From NCBI GenBank assembly GCA_023374045.1, contig CM041778.1, positions 291,501,533 through 291,565,532 of the forward strand: a stretch of DNA of 64,000 nucleotides, given 5' to 3'. Position 1 is the first letter of the stretch. Every line of letters starts with the position of its first letter. Shown piece after piece: positions 22,198-33,626 of this stretch. The position numbers and the translations under genes were made by a program. Below the pieces are notes generated by a model. That model had not been told where the DNA came from. It saw only the letters and a program-made list of their open reading frames with translations, and searched no databases. The DNA comes from Limonium bicolor (Eukaryota > Streptophyta > Magnoliopsida > Caryophyllales > Plumbaginaceae).

Positions 22198-23172
22198 TCA
22201 GCGGGTACTCAAAGTTACAACCAGTTCAGGCGACAAGATTATTACCAGCCACAACAATCATCTTTTCGACAGTCTTATTGGTGAGAAGGTGAGCAGACTA
22301 GAATGCAGATGGAGGAACAACAATTCTACGCTTACCAGGAGCCTCCCAAGGAGGATACGAGCAAGATAGAGAGCATGCTTACAAAGATCCTAGAGCAAAA
22401 GAAAATCACTAATGCTAGGTTTGATAGTTTAGATGCCAAATTTGCTGAGCAAGAAGCTATAAACCAAAGTTGGGAAAGGCAACTTAATCAGATCTCGCAT
22501 CAGTTAGCACAACAACAATTGGAATTCTCTCATAATCAAAGTCATTCGAACCTAGTAGACCAAATTCAAGCAGAGACTTTGTTGGGTGAAGACCATTCCA
22601 AGCCTATAATTTCTGAAGCTGAAGAGGAGTCTGATGAAGAGTTGGAGCGAATATTTGGGAATTTATATTCCCCTCCTCCTTCAACCTCAACTCAAATAGA
22701 GTAACCAGTTTTTGAAGATATTCTACCTGCACCTATTTGTGAACTAGTGGAGGTACCTAATGTGTTGATTCCAGGAGACATTGAAGAAATTGAAGCTTCC
22801 TCAACAATTGTCTGCCAACAAGAATCTTCCATTGAGCCTTTAACACTTGAGGAAGATGTCTGCATCCTCAAATTTAAGAAGGAAGAGCCACCTCCAACTA
22901 GTCATCAACTTCACAAGCATTCCAAGGAGCCTCACCAACAGAGGGGTGTTTAGCTCCTCCAATTCGAGGAAGAAAATCCATCAACACCTGGTCTCCAATT
23001 AGAAATACGTTACCGGCAGTACTCCTCAAACGTCAAGTTTTGTGAAGTATTCACTTTCCTATTTTATTTGCCGAAGTAACGCTTTGTTTTGATCCAGATG
23101 GTTTGTTTTTAATTACTGCTGATTTTGTTTTCCTAGCAAAGTTCTTGTCTACTTTTATTTTTGATCCAGGAT
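22198..23172 (+). pseudogene. Athila-like gag tail plus DIYILK-motif ORF, broken
   Basis: The frame from about 22198 reads SYNQFRRQDYYQPQQSSF then, after a TGA, MQMEEQQFYAYQEPPK through to SPPPSTSTQIE and a TAA at 22702. It resumes as PVFEDILPAPI and includes EEDVCILKFKKEEPPP, then STPGLQ and FDPD/FDPG remnants. The same motifs in the same order occur in the intact 471-aa ORF at 55994-57409, so this is a decayed copy of that gene. Its 3' end is split at 23172 by the Tat insertion and resumes at 33632. Confidence 0.7.
23168..23172 (+). repeat. Target-site duplication AGGAT (left)
   Basis: AGGAT just before the 5' LTR is identical to 33627-33631 just after the 3' LTR, proving a single integration event of the Tat element into Athila-like coding DNA. 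Confidence 0.95.
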
Positions 23173-23593
23173 TGAGTGGGGTTCCACCACACATAGTAAC
23201 CAAACGACTAGCGGAAGACGCATGCTGCCTGCGGAGACAATAAGATAGGACTCCCTCCGACCAAATCCTCTTCCGACTCCAACAAACGGACCCTTGCGAC
23301 CAGAGAGCCATTCCGCGGACAGACTGCGGAAGAGCGATCGCCTCCGAAGAAGAGCAAGACCCTCTCCGATCGCCCAATAGAGTAGTTATTGGTAAAAGGG
23401 GGGTAAAGTTGTACGAAAACCTTGTATATTTGGGAATATTCTAGAATAATGTAGGCCCATGGAAACGGTTATACACTATAAGGTAGCCTATAAATAAGGA
23501 TCATAAGTCATGTAATTGACAATGCTTTCATCAATACAGTACTTGGAGCTCTCTTTGCAATCTCAGTCTGAGTACGAATACCATACTCTCTCA
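23173..23593 (+). repeat. 5' LTR of Tat element (421 bp)
   Basis: Starts TGAGTGGGG and ends CTCTCA. It is near-identical to 33204-33626, with differences mostly 1-3 nt indels. A promoter TATAAATA is at 23489-23496. The end is fixed by the primer site 2 bp downstream. Confidence 0.92.
23489..23496 (+). promoter_or_regulatory. TATA box in Tat 5' LTR
   Basis: TATAAATA lies about 100 bp upstream of the LTR end, a plausible position for the element promoter. In the 3' LTR the same site has lost one A (TATAATA near 33522). Confidence 0.6.
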
Positions 23594-23595
23594 TT

Positions 23596-23613
23596 TGGCG
23601 CCGTCTGTGGGAA
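23596..23613 (+). other. Primer-binding site of Tat element
   Basis: TGGCGCCGTCTGTGGGAA begins 2 bp after the LTR. The first nine bases match the tRNA-Asp 3' complement (TGGCGCCGT); the rest diverges. This sequence recurs in plant Tat elements. Confidence 0.75.
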
Positions 23614-23678
23614 AAGAACGTCGAAAGACAACCACGATCCGATCCACAAGAGTCACGTTTCTTGTCTTTTGTTCAACC

Positions 23679-24991
23679 ATGGCACCACGATCAAGCAAGG
23701 GGAAGGGGAAGATGGCTGCGACTGGGGAAAGCTCGTTCTCAAAGGAAGACCTCACCGATCTGATGAGGAGTTTTGCGCAAGAAGTTAATGAGAAGATGGC
23801 TGAGAACAATGAGCGATTCCAACAGGAGCTGGCGGATAGAGATCTGGAGCACCAGAAGAAGATCGGCGAGATGGCGAGTATAATCGAGAATCTGAAAGCA
23901 AAAAGCGGATCAAAGAGTGAAGAAAGCCGGAAAGAGAAGTCACCACCGAAAGATGCAGAGGAAGACCTCGTTGACATGTCGCTGTATCCCTTCACCGAAA
24001 ATATTCAGAAAGCGAAGCTTCCACCGTTCTTTGTCGCTCCGGCAATAGAGAAGTACGACGGAACCGGAGATCCCGCTCAACATATCAAGAAGTTCATCTT
24101 CGCGATGAACACTCAAGGAATCAGTTCCCAGGCACTCTGCAATTTGTTTCCGGGAACACTTACTAAAAGAGCTCTAAATTGGATCTCCTCTCGAAAACCG
24201 CAATCCATCTCAAGCTTCAAGCAACTTACAGAGGAATTCCAACTTTACTTCGCAGCAAGTAAAAAGATCCAGAAAGATACGATCGAACTGATGGACGTTA
24301 GGCAGAGAAGGGGGGAGACGGTGAAAGAGTACAGCGAACGCTTCCATAAGCAAGTGGCTGAAATAGACGATGTGGATGAGAAGATACTGGTGAAAGCTTT
24401 CGGAATGGATTGGCAAATCCAAGGCTGGCAGGGAAAATTGCTACCAAGGCACCGCAAACTCACGGAGAGTTAGCAGAAATGCTGCACGATTTCTTGAAAT
24501 CGGAGATTGCGGAAAATAAGGCGAAAGAATTGGCCAATAGCTTCAGGCCGCCTAACGAGAAGAAACAGGGAGGAGCGTCGTCTGTTGGCGCGAGTTATGG
24601 GGAAACATCCGCTTCGAAACCTTGGGGAGCAAGGTACAGGCCGTACGGGAAGGATCCAGTCATGCCTTCCCATGCTGGGGGTAAGGACGTATGGAGCAAA
24701 AGTTATTTCTATCGCTCCAGGAAGGTACGCAGCTGCAGTAAGGAAGGCTATCTTCCGCCTCCGAAGAAGCCTGCCTCAGGTGAGAACACATTGGCGTTTT
24801 GTGAATTCCACGGACACTACAGCCACAGAACGACCAATTGTGTAACATTATCAAGAGAACTGAACAAAATCGATGAGCAAAAGAGGAAACAAGAAAAGCA
24901 GAGACAGGAAGCTCCCAAACAGCAAAAGAATAACAGCGATTACCAAAACCGATCTCGTTACGGGCATAACGGGGGGGGGCATGAGGAATGA
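23679..24991 (+). pseudogene. gag: Tat gag polyprotein, frameshifted
   Basis: The start MAPRSSKGKGKMAATG at 23679 lies 66 bp past the primer site. Residues 15-90 look coiled-coil (EKMAENNERFQQELADRD). The capsid-like gag domain follows (YDGTGDPAQHIKKF, ALNWISS, ETVKEYSERFHKQ). A 1-nt shift near 24400-24450 moves the frame to 24410-24991, which continues GELAEMLHDFLKSEIAE and has a zinc-knuckle-like CEFHGHYSHRTTNC. The product would form the particle that packages element RNA. A run of nine G (about 24971-24979) breaks the frame before protease and is a prime site for sequencing error. Confidence 0.88.
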
Positions 24992-25660
24992 AGAACATCC
25001 CGAGCTAGACCATAGCAAATCTTTCGATTTTGGGGTCATAACTGGTTTGTTCTCAGAGAAGGGGCCGTTCACGGCAAAAGAAAAGAAAAGGCACGTACAC
25101 GAAGTCCATGAGAAGCTACCGGAGAAGAAAGTCCAAAAAGGGAGCCCTTACCACCTATCTACTTCACAGGAAGACGAGGAGGGAGTCTACTACCCCCACA
25201 ATGACCCCCTCGTCATTCGAGCTCATCAATGATAGGATGGTGGGAAACATCCTTGTCGACAGCGGAGCGGGAGCAAACGTGATCTCCTTAGCGCGTTCCG
25301 GAAACTGGAAATCCCGGATGAAAAGGTCAAGCCATTTACTGCTACTTTCGGAGGGTTCATTGGAGGAATCACGGCTCAGGCCAGCGGGAGTGTCGATGTC
25401 ACAATGACATTAGGCCAAAAGGATGATCGGAGAACAGAAAAAATAACCTTGTATATCATGCGAGACCTGTCCGGGTACAACGTCTACTTGGGGCGACCTG
25501 GGATCAATGCTTTCGGAGCTGTCTGTAGCACCTACTATCTCAAGCTCAAATACTTGACAAGGGGCGGAAGGCTGGTATCCATCCCCGGGAGCCAGAAAAC
25601 AGCAAGGGTGTGCGAAGTTCGGATTACCGAGGATTTTCCGAGGAAGACGTAGTCAAAGAG
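24992..25660 (+). pseudogene. Tat protease region, frameshifted
   Basis: After the poly-G shift the frame reads HSKSFDFGVITGLFSEKG and YYPHNDPLVI, then the aspartic protease motif NILVDSGAGANVISL near 25245-25290 (active triad DSG). A further shift leads to 25404-25652, with YNVYLGRPGINAFGAVCST and ARVCEV, the conserved C-terminal flap and linker of Tat proteases. It would process the polyprotein. Confidence 0.85.
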
Positions 25661-25769
25661 GTTGGCTCCAGTCGAGAGTACGAAGGGAGAGGTCAGAGCA
25701 CGGATGCCTGAAGAAACCTCCGAGAAGGCAGTGGTACCGGCGGAACGCCAAAAGAGGTACCCCTGAACA

Positions 25770-26488
25770 CCGATCCTTCTAAATTTTTCAAAATTGGAAA
25801 TGCTTTTCACCATGATGAGCAGATTCGCTTAATGAGATTTTTGGAAAAAAGAAGAAAGACATTCGCCTGGAGCCCAAAGGACATGCCCGGAGTGGACGCC
25901 AGCGTTATCCAGCATAACTTGAACGTCGATCCGAAGTTTCCTGCCATCCGACAGAGGAAGAGGATTATAGGAAGAGAAAGGGACGAGGCCGCGCGGACGG
26001 AGGTCGAAAGGTTGCTGGAGGCTGGCTTTATTAGAAAAGTCTTCTATCCAAAGTGGCTATCAAATGTAGTTTTGGTTAAAAAAGCAAACGGAAAATGGAG
26101 GATGTGCGTGGATTTCACGGATTTGAATAAAGCTTGTCCGAAAGATTTCTATCCTTTACCTTCCATAGATAAACTTGTAGCGGCAACAGCGCAGAGTAGC
26201 GTGATGAGCTTTTTAGATGCGTTCTCTGGATATAACCAAATAATGATGAACAAAAATGACCAAGAGAAAACATCTTTTGTCACCTCAACTGGTATTTTTT
26301 GCTACAAAGTCATGCCGTTTGGATTAAAAAATGCAGGAGCAACCTTCCAGCGAATGATTGACGAGGTGTTTCGGGACCAGTTGTCTCGAAATGTGGAGGC
26401 GTATGTGGATGATATAGTGGTAAGAAGTGATTCTATAGCCCAGCACATGAAAGACCTTGAGGAAACCTTCGATACCTTGGATAAATAA
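25770..26488 (+). pseudogene. pol: Tat reverse transcriptase domain
   Basis: A 218-codon open stretch from 25832 covers FAWSPKDMPGVD, KWRMCVDFTDLNKACPKD, FLDAFSGYNQI, MPFGLKNAGATFQRM and the catalytic YVDD near 26402-26413. All core RT motifs are present and in order. A premature stop at 26486-26488 cuts the thumb; the frame shifts just before KIKLNPEKCVFGV. Upstream linker sequence to protease has a stop near 25652. Confidence 0.9.
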
Positions 26489-27180
26489 AATCAAGTTAAA
26501 TCCTGAAAAATGCGTCTTCGGAGTCACGAGGGAAGTTTTTGGGATTTATAGTCGGACAGAGGGAATTGAGGTTGATCCGGAGAAAACCCAGCAGTCCTCA
26601 ACCTTCCACAGCCAAGAAACATTAAGGACGTACAAGCCCTGAATGGAAGGCTCTGCCTTAAGTAGATTTTGCTCCAAGCTCCAGGAAAAATCTATTCCAT
26701 TCTTTAATATCCTCCGGAAAAATAAAAAATTCCAGTGGGACACGGAGTGCATGGATGCCTTCGAACAAATCAAGAAAATGCTTCAAGGGCTTCCAAAGCT
26801 TGGCGTTCCGACACCAGGCCAGGGTCTATTCTTATATCTATCGGTCTCGGAATGGGCGGTTGCAGCGGTTTTAGTCATGGAAGAGAGAAGAAGGAGATCC
26901 CAGTTATTTTACTGGAAAATCTTAACCGCTGCGGAGACGAGATATTCTAATATCGAGAAGGTTTTGTTTGCCCTGGTGATTGCATCCAGGAAACTGAAAC
27001 CATACTTCCAGTCGCACCGAATAACCGTTCGAACTAATTGGCCCTTAAAGCAAATCACCAATAACCCAAACGCTTCCGGAAGAATGATTGCTTGGACGGT
27101 GGAGCTTACTCAATTTGAAATCCATTATGTTCCTCGGACAGCAATAAAAGCTCAAGCCCTGGTTGATTTTATCACCGAGG
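26480..27180 (+). pseudogene. Tat RT thumb and RNase H
   Basis: Pieces in two frames read KIKLNPEKCVFGV (26490-26640) and then 26643-27180, with WDTECMDAFEQIKKML, LFLYLSVSEWAVAAVLVMEE and RYSNIEKVLFALVIASRKLKPYFQSH, ending VPRTAIKAQALVDF. Catalytic residues are eroded in places (for example RTNWPLKQI where HTDQPLR-type sequence is usual). This is the retroviral-type RNase H that degrades the RNA of the hybrid. Confidence 0.85.
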
Positions 27181-27640
27181 CAAGTTTCTTCTGTCAAGAA
27201 GAACGGGAAGTCCCGTATAAGATGGGTGGATGGAGCTAGATGTAAAACTGGTGCGGGAGTTGGGGTTGTGATCCAGACTCCTGATGGAAGGAAAATAAAT
27301 CATGCAGTAAGGTTGGAATTCGAAGTAACGAACAATGAGGCAGAATACGAGGCGTTAGTACACGGACTGGAAGTAGCCTGTGCTCTGGGAGTGACGGAGC
27401 TGGAAGTTCAATCTGATTCCTTGCTTGTGGCAAGGCAAAGTGAGAACATCTTCGAAACCAAGGAGGAAAAATTGAAACTACTTAATAAAGGTACAGGATC
27501 TAAGGGCAAGATTTTCAAAATGCAATCTCCGACATATATCCAGAGACCAAAACTCGGAGGCCGATGTACTGGCTAAATTGGCAAGTATAGCGGAGGAATA
27601 CCGGAGGAAGTACAGCTACAACTAAAGAAGCTCCCAAGTA
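27170..27640 (+). pseudogene. Second (archaeal-type) RNase H of Tat
   Basis: The frame at about 27197-27500 reads RWVDGARCKTGAGVGVVIQTPDG, RLEFEVTNNEAEYEALVHGLEVA and VQSDSLLVARQ. The acidic residues of VDG, EYEA and SDS match the plant aRNH signature acquired by the Tat clade. Frameshifts near 27500-27560 disrupt the end. Confidence 0.88.
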
Positions 27641-28899
27641 TAGGAGAGGCGGAGACAATGGCGGTTGAAATAACCGATTTAAGTGAGTCATGGATGACTC
27701 CCATTGTCCGGTACATCCAGCAAGGGACACTTCCAGAGGAAGAAAAAGAGGCCAAAACAATAAAAAGAAGGGCAGCATCGTTCTTTTTCGAAAACGGCCA
27801 ACTATATAAGCGATCTTTTGGCAGACCATCGATGAAGTGTTTGACGGAGAGTCAAGGACTAGAGCTTGTCGGCGAAGTCCACATGGGGTGTGCGGCAACC
27901 ACCAAGGAGGAAGGGCGATAATGCATAAGATATTAAGGATGGGCTACTTCTGGCCGACAATCCAGAAGATGTGCGGAGACTATGTCAAAAATGCGTGCAA
28001 TGCCAGTTACATGGTCCAAGGGTTGGAAACCCACCTGCGGAGATGAAATCTATCACCTCTCCGATCCCCTTTGCAAATGGGGATTAGATATCGTCGGACC
28101 TTTTCCAGAAGCTTCCCCCGGAAGGTACAAGTACTTATATGTGGCAGTAGATTACTTCACCAAGTGGGTAGAGGCTCTTCCGGTGTAAATAACTGCGCGA
28201 AAGACAGAGGAGTTTGTTTGGAAGAACGTCGTGGTCGGTTTGGAATACCGAGGGTAATTATAACGGACAACGGTGCGCAGTTCAATTGCAAAGCTTTAGG
28301 GATTTTTGCGAAGAATGGAAGATTGACCTGAGATTTGCCTCTGTAGCTCATCCACAAGCAAATGGCCAGGTAGAAAATACAAATGGACAAATCGTAAAAG
28401 CTCTGAGAAGAAAGTTGGAAGGAAAAAGAGGAAGGTGGGCGGAAGTTCTACCGCAGGTCCTATGGGCTAATAGGACGACTGTCAAGGGGCCAACCGGAGA
28501 AACTCCTTACAGATTGACGTACGGTCTGGAAGCGGTGGTACCCGCAGAAATCATGATACCGTCAAAAAGAATCGAAGGGTACAAGAAGAAGAGAACGATG
28601 AAGGCATCCGAGATGAGTTGGACGTCTTGGATGAAAAACGAATGATCGCTGACTTAAGAAATCAAAATGACAAGTTAAATCGAACGACATTTCAATAAAA
28701 AGGTAAGGGAACGGTCCTTCTCCGCAGGTGACTTGGTGCTCCGGAAGTGAAACAGCCAGCGAAGCTACAGCCTCAGTGGGAAGGCCCATACATCGTTCAG
28801 GCTAAGACTGACCGGGCATCTTATAGGCTCCGAAATATGGACGGAGGCGATTTACCACATTCTTGGCACGCAGAATGCCTCAAGAAGTTCTATGTTTAA
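27641..28899 (+). pseudogene. Tat integrase, frameshifted
   Basis: The N-terminal zinc-binding part is recognisable (EVHMGCAATT, RMGYFWPTIQKMCGDYV) but its HHCC set is damaged. The core shows the first Asp in WGLDIVGPFPEASPG, the second in IITDNGAQFN (frames switch at about 28190 and 28260) and the Glu in HPQANGQVENTNG. The C-terminus reads QPQWEGPYIVQAKTDRASYRL and HAECLKKFYV before a TAA near 28899. It would insert the cDNA into the genome. At least four frameshifts break it. Confidence 0.88.
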
Positions 28900-29149
28900 T
28901 ATCTTCTTTCAACTGCAGGTTAATGAGTTGTTTGGTAAAAGCACAGGAGTAATCTCACAGATGTCCGACAATCTCGCAAATGGTAGCAATAAAGCATTTT
29001 GCTTAATGATCTCAGTTATCTTGTTTTCAAAACGTTTTACCCTCCGGTAATAATATAGTTTTCAGACAAAACGAAAGACATCGCAATTTCTCTTCTCAAA
29101 AAACAAGAAACAAAAGAGTCTTTTAAAAAAAGAGACAGACAAGAATGTA
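28900..29149 (+). other. Spacer after Tat pol
   Basis: Non-coding. It includes a degenerate early copy of the hairpin repeat (TCCGACAATCTCGC near 28963) and a purine-rich run at about 29100-29145. Confidence 0.6.
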
Positions 29150-29345
29150 TCCGACGATCTCACCATTGGCCATGGTAGAGTGTTTTGTATCCGACGATCT
29201 ACCATCAACGATGGTAGTGTAATTCATCCGACGATCTCGCTGTCTTACTGCCAGTAGAGTGGTGTAATCCGACGATCTCACCGGCTCAAAGTCGGTAGAG
29301 TGTTAAACAGACGATCTCACCATGTGTACAGTGGTAGAGTGTGAA
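29150..29345 (+). repeat. Array of five hairpin-forming repeats
   Basis: Units starting TCCGACGATCT recur at about 29150, 29190, 29226, 29268 and 29308 (the last missing the first bases), a period near 40 bp. Each is followed by a stem-loop and GTAGAGTG or GTAGTG. Stems differ between units but stay complementary: CTACCATC/GATGGTAG, ACCGGC/GTCGGT (one G-T), CCAT/ATGG and ACCA/TGGT. The third unit is weaker. Confidence 0.75.
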
Positions 29346-29600
29346 AGCATAAAAGTGTAACTAAGAGGTTACCAAAAGCAATCTCCACAAAAAATGAAAG
29401 CAGCTTAAAAATTCAGCGTAGTAAAAATCTCCAACTTTCGGGGACCGGTCGCTCCGGTCATACCCGAAAGATCTGGTTGGTCTATTATAAAAAAAGAAAG
29501 ATGGTATTACAAACACTTTAGTACTCCGGAACAAATATGTGATAGCTATAACAAACTATAACAAAAAAAAAGTTTATGTTGCAGGCTCTGTAGGGTCTTC
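29346..29600 (+). other. Spacer between hairpin array and antisense ORF
   Basis: AT-rich, non-coding. It contains the small inverted sequence GACCGGTCGCTCCGGTC near 29442-29458. I see nothing else to call. Confidence 0.5.
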
Positions 29601-32600
29601 CGCAAGCTTTTCGGACTCTTGTGTTCGCTTCTGAAGAGTTGAGGTGCTTCCTTCGGAGTCTTCTTTCTCGCCTACCGGAGAAGAGCGGCATCACTCCGGG
29701 CCCGCAGCAACTGACCCATAAGATGGGGCAAAACACGTATTCCCCGCAGGGCGAGAAAACCTCAGTAGCTCCTCGTGATATCCGGTGGCGCGAGCAAGCG
29801 CTTCAAACTCTAGGCTCTCATAAAGAGCTTCGTCCACGGATTGTTGCTTCTCGGAGAAAAACTCCGACACAATTCGTTGGCTCTCTCCAGCAAGTTTGCG
29901 GCATTGGAAGAGAGCGCCTCTTTAAGGCCTGAAACAGTGCGGTCCTTCGCTTGAAGTTCCGATCGTGTCTCCTTGAGAGCCCCCTTTAACTTCGCACCTG
30001 GTTCTCATAGGACTGGGTAAGGCTCCGGTATCGTTCTCTCTCCGACTCCGAAGTGATTAGTGAAGCTTTAAGTCCGGACACCTTTTTAAGCCAAAAGTCG
30101 GAGTTCGGGCAGCCTCCGACGAAGGACTTGGATTTTCTGCAAAACAAAGGATTAACAAGAAATAACAAGGGAAAGCAGAGCTTTCGAAGATATGAAAGTT
30201 ACCGGAAGCCTTTTTCTTCTGAGCTTCCGCCTCTGCCTCAAGCTCTTCAATCGAAGAGCAGCTCCGCAAGCTTCTGCTCTCCGATTCAAGGCCGGCTTGG
30301 AGATCACTCTGTTTGGCTCAGCTGCTTGCAGGAGTTGGTTCTTTTTTTCCAGCTCAGACTCGAAAGAAGACCGAAGATCCTCGGTGGATTTCCGGATCTC
30401 TTCAGCAACCTTCCGGAAGTCTTCAGCTTCCTCTTCCAGCACCCGCTTCTGGTCGTCGAAAGAAGCCTGCAGCTTGTTGATCGTATCCTCTTGATCGATA
30501 GAGGCAGTTTCTTGGAGTTCCTCCCGGAGGGCGGCTTTTTCGGCTTCAAATTGGGCCTCCGCTCGTGCAAGAGTTTCTTGAGCCCGGTTTTTTCTTCTTC
30601 AACAGCCTTCTTGTACCTCTCCGCGCGGGCTCCATGATAGCGGAGAACTTGAGAGGAATACTGAGACTGGGTCTCAACGCATTGGGCCATCGCCATGGCC
30701 TAAAGACAAGAGTATAAGATAAAAAACAGAAGGTCTTACAAGAAAAGTATGTGCAAAGGAAAAACCTGAGTTAAAGCGCTCCAAAGGCGCTCAAAAGCCA
30801 CGTTCTCCGGAAGAGAGTGGCGGACATGGCGTCAGAACTACCCTCCCCAATCCGAAGTTTTTGTTTTAAGGGAGTCGGATGAGAGCCTGGGGCGAAAATG
30901 CCATTGTCGTTGTTGGCTGCCTTCGCAGCGGTAGACCAGAAGGCCTTGTACCTCATTCCACGGACGAATGGAATGCGAGGAACCGGATTTCCTTGGTGGT
31001 AGCCCCAGTCCAATTTCGGAGAAGGACCGCAGACCGAAGGATCAGCCCGCGGTGGAGGAGAAGATCTGTCCTCCGCATGCTTGCTCCTAGCTCCGGACGG
31101 AGCCTCCTGAGAAGGGCCGTCGGACGAGTCCGAGGAAGAACTTTCCTCCACACCAACCTCGGCAATACCCTTGCCTTTACCAGGCGGAGCTTCGCGAGTC
31201 TTTTTTCCCTCTAGAGCCCCACCTTCTCTTATTGTAACACCGCGCACGGGTCGGCGCTCCCTTTTGGGCTCAGGATCTGCGGAGGGGCGGAACAGGGGCT
31301 GCAAAAAGAAAAATCATAAGTAATCAAACGGAAAACAAGAAGTAAAGCAAAAGGAGGACAAAAGAGGCTGCAGAAAGGTATACCAGTGGAAAAAATGGAA
31401 TCGTATTTTGAGTTAAAGCTTCGTCTACGCAAAAAAAGCCATGCAGGTCAGGGAAGAGGGACGATATGGGAGTTAAATCCACATCTTTCTTAACTCTGCC
31501 CGGACTACAGGAAGGAGTAGATACGAAGTACCTGTTTCCGGAGGGACAGTAGCGGAGGGGGTCGGTTGAACCCTTTCGGTAACATGCTTTTCCTTTCGCA
31601 CTAATTTAATTTTTTGCTGATCAACTTTTCTGGGCCCCTCGGGGCTTTCCTCTTAGTACCAGCAGTCTTGCTACCAGTGGGACTCCGAGTTTTTCCACCG
31701 GAGGGCAGGCGGGGCTCCTTTCTTCTCTTCGGTAGCTCTATAGTCAACAAGCTCCCAGTTGTAGCGAGAGAAAATTTCCCGCCCGTTTGAACAAAAGCTT
31801 GATGAAAAGAAAGAAGTAAGAAAACCAACCGGAAACTAATAAAGGAAGAAGGAACACAAGGAGAATACGTACGTCGATCTTCGCCCGAGTTTTGTTCAGT
31901 CTCTCTTCGGAGAGGAAGAAGGTGATGGGGTGGAGTGCCGATGAACTCAGCTTCTTGAGTATGTCTCCAACCGGAGACGGGTTTGCGGAAGAAGGTAGCG
32001 GAGAGGCAAGCTGCCCCTTAGCTATGTCTCCGACGTGGGAGACTCCGATAAAATCCCCCTCGGGGGTAGAAAACGAACCAGTTGGAAGACCAGCCTCTCC
32101 AGGCTCACACGTTTAAAAAAGGAGTACCCGAAACAGCCAAGACGGAGATGTCCTCCTCCGTGGTAGTAGCGTTCACCCTGGTGGTGAAGAAATTTACAAA
32201 CTCCCGCGCATCGGGAGTAATGTCGTTCTCCGCGCAGACAGAGAGGAAGGCGTGCAGACAACCCAGAGCATTGGGGTTCAGATGGGCAAGAGTGCAACGC
32301 CGGCGGGATAGGAAGCCAAGAACAAAGGGTGCGGGGGGAAACGCAGGCCGCGGTGAAGGTGCTCCCGATACACCACACGAAGCCATCCCCAAAGTAGTTG
32401 AAAGGGTGCGCCGTCGGCTCCGGCACACGAATCTTCGACCCCAGTGGGACTTGTACGCCTTTCATGAGTTTCTCAAATCTCTCACGGTAAGGCTAGAGCC
32501 GGTGCCCTGGCGAGGGTAGTCCCCGCAGATATCTTCGGAAGGAACGGCGGGATCTTCAAAAACGCACTTTTCCCCGTCGGTGAAAATGTCGACCCCGCCG

Positions 32601-32650
32601 GCGCCGGAACAGAGGAGCTTGGGTTTGACAGAGCCATTACAAGCAAAGGA
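29600..32650 (-). pseudogene. Antisense ORF of Tat element (Transposase_28-like), intron-bearing
   Basis: On the minus strand, opposite to gag-pol, coding-like sequence runs from about 32650 leftward. The N-terminal part reads VPLGSKIRVPEPTAHPFNYF and PFVLGFLSRRRCTLAHLNP, then LGCLHAFLSVCAENDITPD, resembling the 'putative gypsy type transposon' domain. A GTACGT donor at about 31875 and a likely acceptor near 31802, plus TTTTGCAG at about 31301, indicate introns. The middle (31304-30771) is Ser- and Pro-rich (EESSSSDSSDGPSQ). The C-terminal part (about 30670-30150) is a long coiled coil (FRKVAEEIRKSTEDLRSSF). Frameshifts break it. The function of such antisense ORFs in Tat elements is unknown. 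Confidence 0.7.
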
Positions 32651-33203
32651 GGTTGACGAAGTATGGACGATCAAGTAGAGGAAGGAAGTGCGATGGGGAA
32701 AAGAACGCAAAAACGAGAATCAGGAGGTTAAGAGCAGGAAGAAAGGAGGACGGTTGCTGTATAGGAAAGAACGAGAGATTGAGGACACGAAGCAAGGAGC
32801 AAACAGGGAAGTTGAAAGTTTGGGAGCAAAGCAGAGAAGTTCGAAAGTTTGAAAGGGTATAGAAGAGGATAGAGGGGAGAGGATGAGCTTAAATAGGCGG
32901 AAATTGAGCGCGCTCTACCAAAAAAATCATACCCTACCCTCCGCAAATGTGTCAGGGAATAGCTTCAGAAGATGAGGAGGCTGGCGGTTGAAGCAAGGCA
33001 CGTTGCTAAGCCTCCGCAGGATCTCCAACGGAAGGAAATAAGCAGCAAAGATCAACTCCGAAGACCTCTTTCCTTTTTTAAAAAAAGAGGTCTTGTGGGA
33101 CTAGGGGGACGGAGCAGAGCGCCAAAATTTAAAAAAAACCAAATGGCAACCAACAACGAAAAGATCTTTCCTTATAAAACAAGAAAAGATCTTGTGGGAC
33201 TGA
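32651..33203 (+). other. 3' end of Tat element with duplicated LTR-proximal motif
   Basis: Non-coding. AGGTCTTGTGGGACT at about 33088 and AGATCTTGTGGGACT at about 33188 repeat the LTR-proximal sequence, each preceded by an A-rich run. The second sits directly before the 3' LTR and is the probable polypurine region. Confidence 0.6.
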
Positions 33204-33626
33204 TGAAGTGGGGTTCCACCACACATAGTAGCCAAACGACTAGCGGAATAAGACGCATGCTGCCTACGAGACATAAGATAGGACTCCCTCCAACCAAATC
33301 CTCTTCCGACTCCAACAAACGGACCCTTGCGATCAGAGAGCCATTCCGCGGATAGACTGCGGAAGAGCGATCGCCTCCGAAGAAGAGCAAGACCCTCTCC
33401 GATCGCTCCAATAGAGTAGTTATTGGTAAAAGGGGGGTAAAGTTGTACGAAAACCTTGTATATTTGGGAATATTCTAGATAATGTAGGCCCATGGAAACG
33501 GTTACACACTATAAGGTAGCCTATAATAAGGATCAAAGTCATGTAATTGGAGGACGCTTTTCATCAATACAGTACTTGGAGCTCTCTTTGAAATCTCAGT
33601 CTGAGTACGAATACCATACTCTCTCA
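33204..33626 (+). repeat. 3' LTR of Tat element (423 bp)
   Basis: Starts TGAAGTGGGG, ends CTCTCA, and matches the 5' LTR. Differences are small indels plus a few substitutions. It is followed by the target duplication AGGAT. Confidence 0.92.

Larger units (their letters stand above)
23173..33626 (+). mobile_element. Full-length Tat-lineage Ty3/gypsy retrotransposon
   Basis: This is a complete 10.45-kb element with matching 421/423-bp LTRs and an AGGAT target duplication. The order is LTR, primer site, gag, protease, RT, RNase H, second (archaeal-type) RNase H, integrase, hairpin array, antisense ORF, LTR. Two RNase H domains and an extra ORF downstream of pol are hallmarks of the Tat clade. 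The coding region carries many frameshifts, yet the LTRs differ mainly by small indels. Either it was mobilised in trans after decay, or part of the damage is consensus error. Confidence 0.92.
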
